Part shown: positions 24,231-34,395 of the stretch, piece after piece | Layout: each line of letters opens with the position of its first letter | How positions within the stretch are numbered: position 1 is the stretch's first letter | Assembly (NCBI GenBank): GCA_945859605.1 | Contig: OX243812.1 | Span: 52,712,016-52,776,015 of the forward strand | Direction of reading: 5' to 3' | Length of the DNA: 64,000 nt | Source of the DNA: Lumbricus rubellus | Lineage: Eukaryota > Annelida > Clitellata > Crassiclitellata > Lumbricidae | Position numbers and translations under genes: made by a program | Notes under the pieces: model-generated | What the model saw: the letters and a program-made list of their open reading frames with translations, nothing else | Told to the model about the DNA's origin: nothing | Database searches by the model: none

Positions 24231-25720
24231 AGCGCAATATAAGTTTCGATAATTTCACTTCCTAAGACTAGCAAGAAGTAAATCCGAAGGTTTAATCAAT
24301 GAATCTTATTATTATCAGAACCATTCAATAATTATTCGCAATGTTAATCAACAGCTTACAGTTTAACGCAACTGATAATAATATGCAACACAATTCAAAC
24401 AGACTTCAATCGGAGCAGACAGAATGAATCCCCAATTTGGTACTTAGATGCTAATCTTAATTTCTCTGCCCAAAAGATCAATTTAGTTTTGTATTGAAAA
24501 CCCCAGCAAAACTGTACCTTCTACTAGAGACACAGGACAAGGACGACGTTATGCGAGGAAAGGCGCAGATGGAGCGTCGAATCCAGGACGTGCGTCGACG
24601 ATAAGTGACTCAGAGGAATCCGCAAAGCCCGACGCTGAGTTGTCGCTAAGACCGAACTGGCACGTCGAGAACGGGGAATCCACGAAAAGATATATTAACA
24701 ATAGATTGACGCCCATAGGCAAATTGCGCAGAAGATATCGACGACAGAAGAAATTCCGTAAAACCCGAGCGAAAGACTTAACTCCTTTGCGAAGATACGA
24801 AACAGAACCACGGCGCTGACGATTCACTCGTAATACAAAACCGCAACGAAATCGGCTCCTTGCCGGTTTTTAGAATATCCGTACAGAATCCGTAAAGACC
24901 AAACGTGACAACGCAATAACTCAGACGTTGAATCCACGCCGACTTAAATAAACTATTACGTTTCTAAGATAATCAAACTCCGATTTTGTAACTTGCTCTC
25001 CAGCGCTACACGTCTATCCTCGTCGGAGTCCGTCGTGAATCTCCTCCTGCGGGATCAGCGTCCCCCTTATATAACCTTCTTAGAGGTGACGCTTGCACAT
25101 GCGCAGAAGGCACTGCACGAGCCGTGATCACGCATGTACCGCGTGATCAGATAAAGCGCGCTGAATTCCTATGCAGCTGCGACCACCTATCTCCCTCTAA
25201 GCGTCTGTCTGCAGCTCACTGTCTTTCTCTCTCTTCCTCTTGCTCTGACACGTACGCACGAGTTGCACTGAGTCAACCGTGCTAAAAATAGACCAGGTCA
25301 CCTCGTACAGCGTGAAGGAAAGATACCACACCTGCATTCAATGACAGCGGCCAGCAGGGCATATTGCTCCGTCCGTCTGCCTATCCGTTTATCTGTACTG
25401 CTCTGGCGCTGCGCCTGTCATATCGGCCGACTCCTCTTCCTCCTTTTCGGCCGACCCTCCATTCGCTGAGCGTATGCAAGAAGCGATCAATAACCTGGTA
25501 ACTATGGCGACCGCTTACGTCATGGCCTTAAAATCGTGTCGAGCACGATCTCAGCATTAAAATCTAGGTCACCAATATTATTTAGGTCACCGAATGCAGC
25601 TCCAAAAATAATAATATTATATATATATCTCAGACTACGAAAATACCAGGGGATCCAAAAATATATAATATAATATTGCAACTAAAATTCCGTAGCGTCT
25701 AGTTATACGCAAACGCTACA
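23451..25720 (-). repeat. 3' LTR (2,270 bp)
   Basis: Direct repeat of 31054-33323 at an offset of 7,603 bp. Plus-strand ends are TGTAACG and CGCTACA, so on the element strand the LTR runs TGTAGCG to CGTTACA, the usual TG...CA form. Flanked outside by CCAT (23447-23450). One mismatch with the other LTR was noticed. Confidence 0.93.
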
Positions 25721-25733
25721 CTCTCACCGCCCC
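25721..25733 (-). other. Polypurine tract
   Basis: On the element strand, GGGGCGGTGAGAG directly precedes the 3' LTR. The position and purine content fit the plus-strand primer of reverse transcription. Confidence 0.7.
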
Positions 25734-28645
25734 AGAAATTTATTTCAGACGATGTTTAAGTGGTAAAACAGCCTCTGAAATTGTAAAGTAAGGCTATAAT
25801 TTATGTCTGTTCCGACTGTACAGCAAAAGTTCAAACATTAAATGCATAAATCAAAAAAATATGCAATGAACAATTATAACAGTGGAATCGAACAGCGTTA
25901 AGCAATAAGCAATCTGCACTGATTCGCAGTTCAGAGTAAATTGTCTTTTCAATATCAATAAGAGTCACTGCGTTTATGTAGCGCCGATGCTACGAGTTCC
26001 GTAGAAAATGTAAACATTTATAAGCTTATATATAGGTCCATTTTTATTGCAAGCCTCCATCAGTTCAATACTATGCAGAATACTCTATGGCAAACCCGAC
26101 TTAAATCACAGACAGCAGTGTAATCTTGACCCCAGAGGTCATGAATATTATTACCAGCCTATCCATAGGCCTATAACGGCGTTTCAACACACTAGGTCTT
26201 CGTAGGCTTATCCTGTGGTAAAATTCTGCGTTTACAGAATATAAGCTTACCCAACAGTTCGCCAAAACCTCCGGTTAACGCCTAATTACAATTCTATTCC
26301 CTAATAACGGCCTTTAACACCATAGCCTATAATAGCCCACAGCTAACTCCAATGATTATAACTGCCTGTCCGTGTATTACTATTAAAATTTGCCATAGAG
26401 AAATCAGCATAATATCCATCTAACAGTAGGCCTAGACCTGATATTAATATAACATTCCTCATTAATCCTATTTATTAATATGCGGCAGCAATATATATGA
26501 CTATATATTATGCAGGCGCATCGAATTAAGCAGGTCAGATACTAGACTATAGTATTAATAGTAAAACATAGGCCTATACAACAGCAACGATAATTATTAT
26601 CACGCTACACAACAATAAGCCTCATTCTTATCATGGCCTATTTCAGTCTTAGAAAGCCTAAGTTTATTTAATATACATCAGCCAGTGCGCAGCAAACTTA
26701 CTATAATAGGTCTTACCTAAGTCAAAATAATATAGGCTACTGCAATAGCGTATATATATAGTTAGCATAGGCCCATGCAAATAATTATAAAAGGTTCATC
26801 ATGATTTTAAGACTCAGAGTAGATCCACAGTTCCCTGCATGAATCTATCTAATATAAGCCTATGTAGGTCATCCTACGTCACCGCTGTCGCTGTCTTCTC
26901 TTCTTCTGTCCATCATTTACTTGTATACACCAGCAGGCCACACACATGAAGTTACAAGCGGTGGGAAAGTCACAGGCGACTGTCCGCGGCTTCGCTTTGA
27001 ACCCAGGAGAAGCGCGTCGCCTTCCCCCACCCCATGTGTACATCGCACATCGTGGGACTTAACTGCCTGAAAATCGCCAATATAGGCTTAGATACGCCCA
27101 CGGCGTACACAATACATATACACACTAGTCCAAATAAGCAAACTGAAAAGTTAGGTCATTCCTGCATCGTATTAAAACTCTTACAGATCGATTGATAATG
27201 ATACTAATATTGAATTCAAATGCATCCTGCGGAATTATAGGCTACCAGTTCTACAGTTAATAATATAATATAATAATATTATAAACAATAGGCTAATGCT
27301 TCGGCCGCATTATTATTATTCTAAGCCGTGCATCTCATTAGGCCGAACTACAAAATTACTGTAAACATTGCACGGCGGAGTAATTGAACAGTGAGGTAAT
27401 TTACCTACAGCAAGCCTATATTTAAATATTATTATCATCTATGTCTTAGATATTATTATAACCGGTAGGCCTGCAAAAAGAGAATATATATTTATAATCA
27501 ACCTGAGCTAATACAATTTTGATATAGGGCTCCGGCCGATCTGTTAATATAATATTATATCAGCTAAACAAGATTATATATAGCCTATCCGTTCCAGCTT
27601 ATCTATGCTAATTCCTATTATTATTTCTGAACGAAAGATTTATAATTATATAGGCCTACGCACATTTTTGGCATGTAAAAAATATTATTATTAAATCATG
27701 CATCTACATATTATATAGGCCCCTCACCAATATAATAATCATCAACGCTACCTTAGGCTTATAGGCCTGCTCGCTGTAGATCTAATGTAAACTTAATAGG
27801 CTTATTATTCGCAAATGCAACAGTTAATCAATATTACCATTACATATTATTATCGTTTATTCCTTAAGTCTACAAGTTAATATTATAATGGCATATCCTC
27901 TAGGCCTATGTCTTAATATAATCAATGCAAGCTATCTGTATATATAATTATATATAGGACCTATAATTTTATCGCTGTTGTAGTAAGACATAAAGGGCCT
28001 CTAGAACATTTATCTAACGCCAATTCAAATCTTAATTAATGCACCTATCACCTATTATTATAGACTACATCTGCTACGCTATGACCACAAATCTTATGTA
28101 TGAATAAATCTGTTAATATTATTCTTAAACAAATTAATTAATCACACTACAGGTATATATATATATATGCAGCAACATAGGCCTAATGTAAATCTTGCCT
28201 CACAATTATCTCAACATCAGCCTATCAGGAAAACAGGCCTATCATTATTATTACAATCACAACTAATTAAAATTGAGCAACCGTAGTCATTCTAATATAT
28301 ACCTTGGGTCGGAAAATCATTTATATGGCGCTGACTAATTTATATGGCGCCACACAATATTAACAGTCTGTATAACTGTCTACAGCACAATACTACAACT
28401 GTCCATCGGTGAAATATGCAATGCAATATAATTATTAATCTACACAATACAACACACAGTTCAGTCACCCTGCAATGCAACATTATAGTTTTTACACCGT
28501 AACCACCACATGTAAAACCATTACATGTAAAAAAAATAACTCATTTTCATCAGAATCAAACCAAAAAAGTGTTACAGATACTTCTGCATTCAGAATCTCC
28601 GCCATTACACGGTCACCACAAAGGTCAGTCAGTTGACCGTCAGTT
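25734..28645 (-). other. Noncoding interior of the LTR element
   Basis: 2.9 kb of AT-rich DNA full of TATAGGCCTATA-like words, without any open frame above about 60 codons on either strand. It sits where pol is expected. It looks like captured or decayed host-type intergenic sequence, as in other large nonautonomous LTR elements. Confidence 0.7.
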
Positions 28646-30109
28646 CTACCCATCGGGTAGCGGACAAGACTTCAACCGAGGAGCTTTGTCGCTCATACTG
28701 ACCCAGCGGCGCCCCTCTAGTGGTGCGTACTGTTCCCACCGATCCAACCGGTCCTGGAGATGATCTGGGGTGGGCGCGCGTACGGCGAACACACGACCAG
28801 TGCTAGGGTTGTCCTGATTATCGCCCACCGGTCGATCGGGATTGTCGCCAGGTGGATTCTGTTGCTGCTGCCGAAGTGGACATCTGCTTAGCAAGTGCGA
28901 GCTAGAGTCGCAGTAGAAACAGCGCCGACCCTCTCTTGGCGAATTCCGACCAACGTTAGGATTGTCGGGATTATCGCCCCCAGCCTGACCGGGGTTATCA
29001 CCAGGCGGATTCTGCTGCCGTTGTCGGAATGGACAATCCCGCGCGACATGATTTGTAATTCGATTACAGGCATAACATCTTCGCTCATATCGTCCAACTT
29101 CCGGTTCCGCCGCCTGTCGGTACCAGCAGACGGAACTCCAATGGCCTGTTCTATTACAGATCGAACAGCGTTGGTTATTCCGCCAGTTGTTTCCGTTACC
29201 GTTCGACCAACCATTTCCGTTTGAACCGTTCTGATCTCTCCACGACCCGCGATTATTGTCTCTGTATTGGGGCGCCGACACCGATTGTCTCTTCAGTTGC
29301 TCCAACTCTTCCTTCGCTTGCTTCACCTGCCGTACCAGTTTATCTACTTCCGATTCCTCTTCTCTGACAGCGTTGACTCGTCCGTGCCGTCGTTCGTGCT
29401 GCTCGTGGCCACTGACTTCCGCTTTCTGATAGCCGTCCAATCTCATAGCTACCTTGTACGCTTCGTCGAGAGACTTCGGTTCTCGCTCACGGATCTTCAG
29501 AGCGAGATTTCGGTCGTTCAAGGCGTCCAGGAATGCTCGAATAGCAATGGCTTCACTATGAGCGGTCGACACACCAGGATATCCACGGGAAGCCAAGATG
29601 CGGATATCATCGACCAAAACTCCCAGGTCTTCCTCAGCTTTCTGCTTCCGGGTACTGAGCTGCGTTTGATACAGGGCCTGCTGCTCAGCGGTACCGTACC
29701 GTTCACGGAGTCGCTGGACCAAAGCCGTCCAAGTATCCACGTTCGACTCGCTCAGCAAATGGGTCGCCGGTTCGACTAGGGAGACGACCAGTTGATTAAA
29801 TTTCTCTTCGTCCGACCAGTCATTGTTCCTAGCGCATACAGTGAATTTGCGCAGAAAGACTTCCACATCCGTCCTTCCGCTGTACGATCCAAGTTTCGTG
29901 TATTGCCTTTGTTTAGGAGGCGCAGCCGATGACGGTTTGACCTCAGCCACTTTATTGATCGTTGACGCAGTTGCTTCCGGTTCCTTTCTCGTTCCCACAA
30001 TGCTACTCGTCGGTAGTCCCAGTCGCCTGTTGTCTGTGTCGCCACTGATGTCATAGGGACTGTTTTGGCGGGGCCGACGGAAGCGTTGACAGGCGCCAGT
30101 ACCTTCGTC
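28646..30109 (-). CDS. Gag-like polyprotein with three zinc knuckles (retrotransposon)
   Basis: The frame is open from 30109 and stops at 28646. The first start-like codon is GTG at 29998, giving 450 codons; no ATG precedes the Gag domain. From about 29925 the product matches the retrotransposon Gag/capsid pattern (Tyr-Ser-Gly-Arg...Phe-Leu-Arg-Lys-Phe...Trp-Ser-Asp-Glu-Glu-Lys). A charged coiled segment (about residues 200-240) and a Gly/Asn-rich linker follow. Then come three knuckles: CSICNRTGHWSSVC and CFYCDSSSHLLSRC (both CX2CX4HX4C) and CYACNRITNHVARDC (CX2CX5HX4C). Expected to form virus-like particles and bind element RNA. It overlaps ORF1 by about 330 nt in the -1 frame. How it is started is unclear: frameshift, splicing, or an indel in this copy. 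Confidence 0.85.
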   Translation of the reverse strand, partial: DEGTGACQRFRRPRQNSPYDISGDTDNRRLGLPTSSIVGTRKEPEATASTINKVAEVKPSSAAPPKQRQYTKLGSYSGRTDVEVFLRKFTVCARNNDWSDEEKFNQLVVSLVEPATHLLSESNVDTWTALVQRLRERYGTAEQQALYQTQLSTRKQKAEEDLGVLVDDIRILASRGYPGVSTAHSEAIAIRAFLDALNDRNLALKIREREPKSLDEAYKVAMRLDGYQKAEVSGHEQHERRHGRVNAVREEESEVDKLVRQVKQAKEELEQLKRQSVSAPQYRDNNRGSWRDQNGSNGNGWSNGNGNNWRNNQRCSICNRTGHWSSVCWYRQAAEPEVGRYERRCYACNRITNHVARDCPFRQRQQNPPGDNPGQAGGDNPDNPNVGRNSPREGRRCFYCDSSSHLLSRCPLRQQQQNPPGDNPDRPVGDNQDNPSTGRVFAVRAPTPDHLQDRLDRWEQYAPLEGRRWVSMSDKAPRLKSCPLPDG

Positions 30110-31833
30110 TCATTTACCGCCGACATCGCCACTTTATTGTCGTCGGTTGTTTCACCTTTATTCAGATACATCGGTTTCAGAAACGCTTGACGAGGCAGTT
30201 CGACGTCACGACTAAATCCAAAATTCTGAGCGCCGAGGCATGAGTTCATCCTCGCCGACTCCACGACGGTTGGCCACCAAGGAAAGGCGACGTCGCTGGT
30301 TCGAGGCGGGTTGAGACAGCGAAGCGGATCGAGCCACATCCGGTTGTCAATGCTGTTGTACAGCGCGTTCGGAGCATAGTTCGGAGCATAGTTCGGAGCA
30401 TAGTTCGGAGCAGCTATCCATGACACGTATGGATGCTCAGGGTGTGCGCTCGGTTGCATCCAGTCACCCGCTGTAGTTGTCACTGGACCAGGTCGAAGAT
30501 CGGGTCGAAGGTCGGGTCGAGTGTAGTCTCGACCAACCATGGTCGAAGTAACCAGCCCATCGTAGTTGGACACGGAGTGATAGGTCGGCATTCCCGACGT
30601 TGATTGGAAAGCGTCGACCCGATTTGCCATCATTTCCGTTCTTGGCTGATCCGCGTGCACGAACGATTCATGCTTCCTCCATTGCGGATCAGGTCGAGGA
30701 TAATCCACGTGAGAGGGCGAAGAAGAGGCCAAAGGAACTGGGTTGACCTTATCACCCCCCTCCCACAATTTATGATCAATTGATTTATTTATTTCAGAAT
30801 TTCTAAACTCCGATTGCTGTGCTGCTTGCATTCTTTTATCAAATATTTTCACCGTTTTAGGTCTAGATTCCATTATTTTGCTAACTTCAATGTCTACACT
30901 ACCATCATCAGACATAATTTCAACATTATCAGCAAATTCCCTTTCCTTCCTTCTTTCAAAAGATAATGCAGTTTCTCTTATTCCGACATTTTCCGTTTCC
31001 TCCTCCTCGTCCAAATCTCTAGAACTAAATCGACCCCACTGACTGGGACCAATTGTAACGCCCGCCCCCTCGGACACTCCCGGAGTCGCCACTTCCGGTC
31101 CAACGTGTGAGAGGGCCGCGTGCGGTTGCAGGTCGTAGTTCAGAGATATAGACGGAGGAAGGGAGGCGGTAGCTTCGGGGTTCGAATCCCGTCGGGTTCG
31201 GGATGGCCAGGTATCTCGACCTCTTAGCTCTCCGTATGAAACTGGGGCCTTACTGGCCAGTCTTTCACTCCGGCGTAGGATTCCGGGGTTGACCGGAAGT
31301 GAAAGGTCCTTAGGCCTAGCCCCCGAAGCTCTTCCCAGGCCGATGGCTGAGTGGTAAGGTCTATCCGCGGTGGTACCAAAGGGAAATATTGCTCCTGGGT
31401 TCGAACCTGCAACCGGCTTCGGAGATGCCCTGGGCGTCGTTTCTAAACGTTCAATGCGAGCCACGACTTCCGTTAGAGCTTCTCTGACATTATAAAGTAC
31501 TGCAGAGATTTCCTCTCTGACATTATCCCGTACCGAGGCAATTGCCTCCTGTGTATTTATAGCGTTAGCTTGAAAATCCGTTCGGACAGAAGAAATAGCC
31601 TCTTCCACATTGCTTTGTACGACAGAGATAGCCTCCTGGGTATCTCTAGCATTATTTTGTATGGCATCTTGTGTGGACCTAGCATTAGACTGAATGGCAT
31701 CCTGAACATCAGTTTTTATAGACGCCTGCATAGACTTGGCGTTTGACTGCATTGCCTCAAGCAATATGCCCATCTCAAATGCAGAGGGTGGTCTGGAAGG
31801 TTGCGAGGGGGTGGATGTTCTGCTCTGCTCCAT
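29776..31833 (-). CDS. ORF1 of the LTR retrotransposon, begins inside the LTR
   Basis: 685 codons from an ATG at 31833. Codons 1-260 lie in the 5' LTR; the frame then crosses the LTR edge at 31054 and the primer binding site without a break. Residues about 20-130 are a regular heptad-like region rich in Gln/Asn/Ala (repeats of Ala-Ile-Gln-Ser-Asn-Ala-Arg), predicted coiled coil. Residues about 210-250 are encoded by a reversed tRNA/SINE-like sequence. Near residue 485 the motif Ala-Pro-Asn-Tyr is repeated three times, from a 15-bp tandem repeat at about 30376-30412. No enzyme domain is recognised. Position suggests a Gag N-terminal or matrix-like role, which is an inference. The last ~110 codons overlap the Gag frame and are probably out-of-frame reading. 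Confidence 0.75.
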   Translation of the reverse strand: MEQSRTSTPSQPSRPPSAFEMGILLEAMQSNAKSMQASIKTDVQDAIQSNARSTQDAIQNNARDTQEAISVVQSNVEEAISSVRTDFQANAINTQEAIASVRDNVREEISAVLYNVREALTEVVARIERLETTPRASPKPVAGSNPGAIFPFGTTADRPYHSAIGLGRASGARPKDLSLPVNPGILRRSERLASKAPVSYGELRGRDTWPSRTRRDSNPEATASLPPSISLNYDLQPHAALSHVGPEVATPGVSEGAGVTIGPSQWGRFSSRDLDEEEETENVGIRETALSFERRKEREFADNVEIMSDDGSVDIEVSKIMESRPKTVKIFDKRMQAAQQSEFRNSEINKSIDHKLWEGGDKVNPVPLASSSPSHVDYPRPDPQWRKHESFVHADQPRTEMMANRVDAFQSTSGMPTYHSVSNYDGLVTSTMVGRDYTRPDLRPDLRPGPVTTTAGDWMQPSAHPEHPYVSWIAAPNYAPNYAPNYAPNALYNSIDNRMWLDPLRCLNPPRTSDVAFPWWPTVVESARMNSCLGAQNFGFSRDVELPRQAFLKPMYLNKGETTDDNKVAMSAVNETKVLAPVNASVGPAKTVPMTSVATQTTGDWDYRRVALWERERNRKQLRQRSIKWLRSNRHRLRLLNKGNTRNLDRTAEGRMWKSFCANSLYALGTMTGRTKRNLINWSSP
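29797..29803 (-). promoter_or_regulatory. Candidate -1 frameshift heptamer A AAT TTA
   Basis: Read on the minus strand this is a canonical X XXY YYZ heptamer, phased correctly with ORF1 codons and seven codons before the ORF1 stop. A -1 slip would continue into the Gag frame. It lies about 40 codons inside the Gag domain, so its role is doubtful. Confidence 0.3.
31034..31051 (-). other. Primer binding site candidate
   Basis: Two bases inside the 5' LTR the minus strand reads TGGTCCCAGTCAGTGGGG. Its complement has the layout of a tRNA 3' end: loop-like ATCGACC, T-stem CCACT, acceptor GACTGGG, discriminator A, then CCA. The tRNA species was not identified. Confidence 0.6.
31337..31415 (+). repeat. 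tRNA/SINE-like pol III boxes inside the LTR
   Basis: Box A-like TGGCTGAGTGGTAAGG (31344-31359) and box B-like GGTTCGAACC (31398-31407) are about 54 bp apart, as in class II (Leu/Ser-type) tRNAs. The T-stem pairs poorly, so this is a tRNA-derived relic and not a tRNA gene. It is antisense to ORF1. A second GGTTCGAATCC lies at about 31179-31189. Identical copies occur in the other LTR (23734-23812). Confidence 0.55.
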
Positions 31834-31892
31834 AGCGCAATATAAGTTTCGATAATTTCACTTCCTAAGACTAGCAAGAAGTAAATCCGAAG

Positions 31893-31898
31893 GTTTAA
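31893..31898 (-). promoter_or_regulatory. Possible poly(A) signal ATTAAA of the LTR
   Basis: ATTAAA on the element strand lies about 60 nt before the ORF1 start codon. If used in the 3' LTR, transcripts would end before the duplicated ORF1 codons, placing ORF1's start in U5. Confidence 0.35.
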
Positions 31899-32668
31899 TC
31901 AATGAATCTTATTATTATCAGAACCATTCAATAATTATTCGCAATGTTAATCAACAGCTTACAGTTTAACGCAACTGATAATAATATGCAACACAATTCA
32001 AACAGACTTCAATCGGAGCAGACAGAATGAATCCCCAATTTGGTACTTAGATGCTAATCTTAATTTCTCTGCCCAAAAGATCAATTTAGTTTTGTATTGA
32101 AAACCCCAGCAAAACTGTACCTTCTACTAGAGACACAGGACAAGGACGACGTTATGCGAGGAAAGGCGCAGATGGAGCGTCGAATCCAGGACGTGCGTCG
32201 ACGATAAGTGACTCAGAGGAATCCGCAAAGCCCGACGCTGAGTTGTCGCTAAGACCGAACTGGCACGTCGAGAACGGGGAATCCACGAAAAGATATATTA
32301 ACAATAGATTGACGCCCATAGGCAAATTGCGCAGAAGATATCGACGACAGAAGAAATTCCGTAAAACCCGAGCGAAAGACTTAACTCCTTTGCGAAGATA
32401 CGAAACAGAACCACGGCGCTGACGATTCACTCGTAATACAAAACCGCAACGAAATCGGCTCCTTGCCGGTTTTTAGAATATCCGTACAGAATCCGTAAAG
32501 ACCAAACGTGACAACGCAATAACTCAGACGTTGAATCCACGCCGACTTAAATAAACTATTACGTTTCTAAGATAATCAAACTCCGATTTTGTAACTTGCT
32601 CTCCAGCGCTACACGTCTATCCTCGTCGGAGTCCGTCGTGAATCTCCTCCTGCGGGATCAGCGTCCCC

Positions 32669-32676
32669 CTTATATA
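32669..32676 (-). promoter_or_regulatory. LTR TATA box
   Basis: TATATAAG on the element strand followed by GGGGGACGCTGATCC, with transcription expected about 30 nt downstream. This would leave a leader of about 800 nt before ORF1. Confidence 0.5.
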
Positions 32677-33327
32677 ACCTTCTTAGAGGTGACGCTTGCA
32701 CATGCGCAGAAGGCACTGCACGAGCCGTGATCACGCATGTACCGCGTGATCAGATAAAGCGCGCTGAATTCCTATGCAGCTGCGACCACCTATCTCCCTC
32801 TAAGCGTCTGTCTGCAGCTCACTGTCTTTCTCTCTCTTCCTCTTGCTCTGACACGTACGCACGAGTTGCACTGAGTCAACCGTGCTAAAAATAGACCAGG
32901 TCACCTCGTACAGCGTGAAGGAAAGATACCACACCTGCATTCAATGACAGCGGCCAGCAGGGCATATTGCTCCGTCCGTCTGCCTATCCGTTTATCTGTA
33001 CTGCTCTGGCGCTGCGCCTGTCATATCGGCCGACTCCTCTTCCTCCTTTTCGGCCGACCCTCCATTCGCTGAGCGTATGCAAGAAGCGATCAATAACCTG
33101 GTAACTATGGCGACCGCTTACGTCATGGCCTTAAAATCGTGTCGAGCACGATCTCAGCATTAAAATCTAGGTCACCAATATTATTTAGGTCACCGAATGC
33201 AGCTCCAAAAATAATAATATTATATATATATCTCAGACTACGAAAATACCAGGGGATCCAAAAATATATAATATAATATTGCAACTAAAATTCCGTAGCG
33301 TCTAGTTATACGCAAACGCTACACCAT

Positions 33328-33515
33328 TATTAGTAACTTCTAGCCCAATTACTAAGTAGTAACGTTTAGTCTAATCACTAATTAGTAACTTCTAACCTAG
33401 TGAATTAATTAGTAATTTCTAGCCTCGTTATTAATTAGTAACTCCTTGCCTAATTACTAAATATTAACTTCTAGCCTAATTACCATACATAATATTAGTA
33501 ACTTCTATTGCTCTG
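33328..33515. repeat. Minisatellite of about 28-bp units, right part
   Basis: Six or seven diverged units of TTAGTAACTTCTAGCCTAAT, continuing the array at 23360-23450 interrupted by the LTR element. Confidence 0.85.
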
Positions 33516-33599
33516 TTCAGGGCATCAGCCGAAGGCGCTCCAAGACCAAACCGTAATCGTAATCAGGTCAATATCCAGAAAGTACCATAAAATTATGGT

Positions 33600-34395
33600 T
33601 CCATGAAATTAGAACGGACGACAAAAGAACGTGCGACACTAGAACGGCGACAGTAGAACGGTGTACAGATGACCGCTGAAACAATTGAACGGCCAGACAG
33701 TTGAACGGGCGACAGATGACCGGTAGACAATTGATCGGTAAAGTCACAGTAAAATTTAAAAGCAATCCAACATTAACTGTGTTTGACATGTAGGCCTAGG
33801 CCTACCAAGTTCAACGTCTTCTAGTTATGTAACAAATGGGCAACCATTCGACATCGCCATGATATTCTGCCATTCTGGTATTGTTTTTCTCTCAAATACT
33901 CATAATTTCGATGTATGAGCGTGTTTTTACCATATGCTAACTGTCTCATATGCTAACTGTCTCTAACATAGGCGTACGAGGCGGGGGTCCAGAGGGGGCA
34001 AATGCCCCACCCCCCCAACTTCCGGGCAAGTCTGGATTTTCGGGCAAACACAGCTTCGGACGACTAGTCCAAATAATCATCAACTTTTTTCCGGATATAT
34101 TTTTTGGGCAGAAGTTCAATCTTCCCCCCCCCACTGCTGAAATCTCCCGTACGCTTATGGTCTATAGTATTTAGTGTCGCCAAACGTAGCTCCCAACATT
34201 CAGTCAAAGAACTCAGAGTCGGCCTACGTGCATAGTGTACAACGCCGCACCTTGTGAATTGTTCATTAGTCGGTCCGGTAATATGACGCTCCGGTCAAGT
34301 GTCGCCTGTTCTATTGTCGGCCCGTTCTAATATCGCCCGTTAAAGTGTCGCCGGTCAAGTGTCGTCCGTTCAATTGACCACCGTTCAAATGTCCG
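33600..34395. mobile_element. Foldback-type element with ends made of about 15-bp motifs
   Basis: At 33605-33735 the motif AGAACGGNCGACA(C/G)T recurs about eight times; at 34268-34395 the same motif recurs in reverse complement about as often. Inverted arrays of short motifs at both ends resemble foldback elements. No transposase and no clear duplication. A hAT MITE (33967-34159) is inserted in its centre. Confidence 0.55.
33967..34159. mobile_element. hAT-type MITE, CATAGGCGTACGAG family, degraded
   Basis: Ends CATAGGCGTACGAG and (reversed) CATAAGCGTACGGG. Flanking 8-mers GTCTCTAA and GTCTATAG match at six positions. 193 bp; one decayed hairpin near 34058-34082. Shares CGGGCAAGTCTGG with 16385-16670. 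Confidence 0.75.

Larger units (their letters stand above)
23451..33323 (-). mobile_element. Gag-only LTR retrotransposon (TR-GAG-like), 9,873 bp
   Basis: Two 2,270-bp LTRs, CCAT target duplication (23447-23450 and 33324-33327), primer-binding-site candidate beside the 5' LTR and polypurine tract beside the 3' LTR together define a full-length element on the minus strand. Coding capacity is ORF1 (685 codons, starting inside the LTR) and an overlapping Gag frame with three zinc knuckles. From 28645 down to the 3' LTR is about 2.9 kb of AT-rich DNA with no frame of note, so protease, reverse transcriptase, RNase H and integrase are absent. Near-identical LTRs indicate recent movement, presumably using enzymes of an autonomous relative. 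The Gag type and 4-bp duplication do not settle Ty3/gypsy versus Bel/Pao. Confidence 0.9.
31054..33323 (-). repeat. 5' LTR (2,270 bp)
   Basis: Same ends and length as 23451-25720, followed outside by CCAT (33324-33327). On the element strand it holds a TATA box, about 800 nt of leader, an ATTAAA and then the first 260 codons of ORF1. Confidence 0.93.

Noticed and set aside
31337..31415. Functional tRNA gene
   Set aside because: Box A and box B are present but the T-stem and acceptor do not pair; better read as a tRNA-derived relic.
32152..32430. 92-codon frame in the LTR (also at 24549-24827)
   Set aside because: Begins with GTG, has no known domain and lies in the expected untranslated leader.
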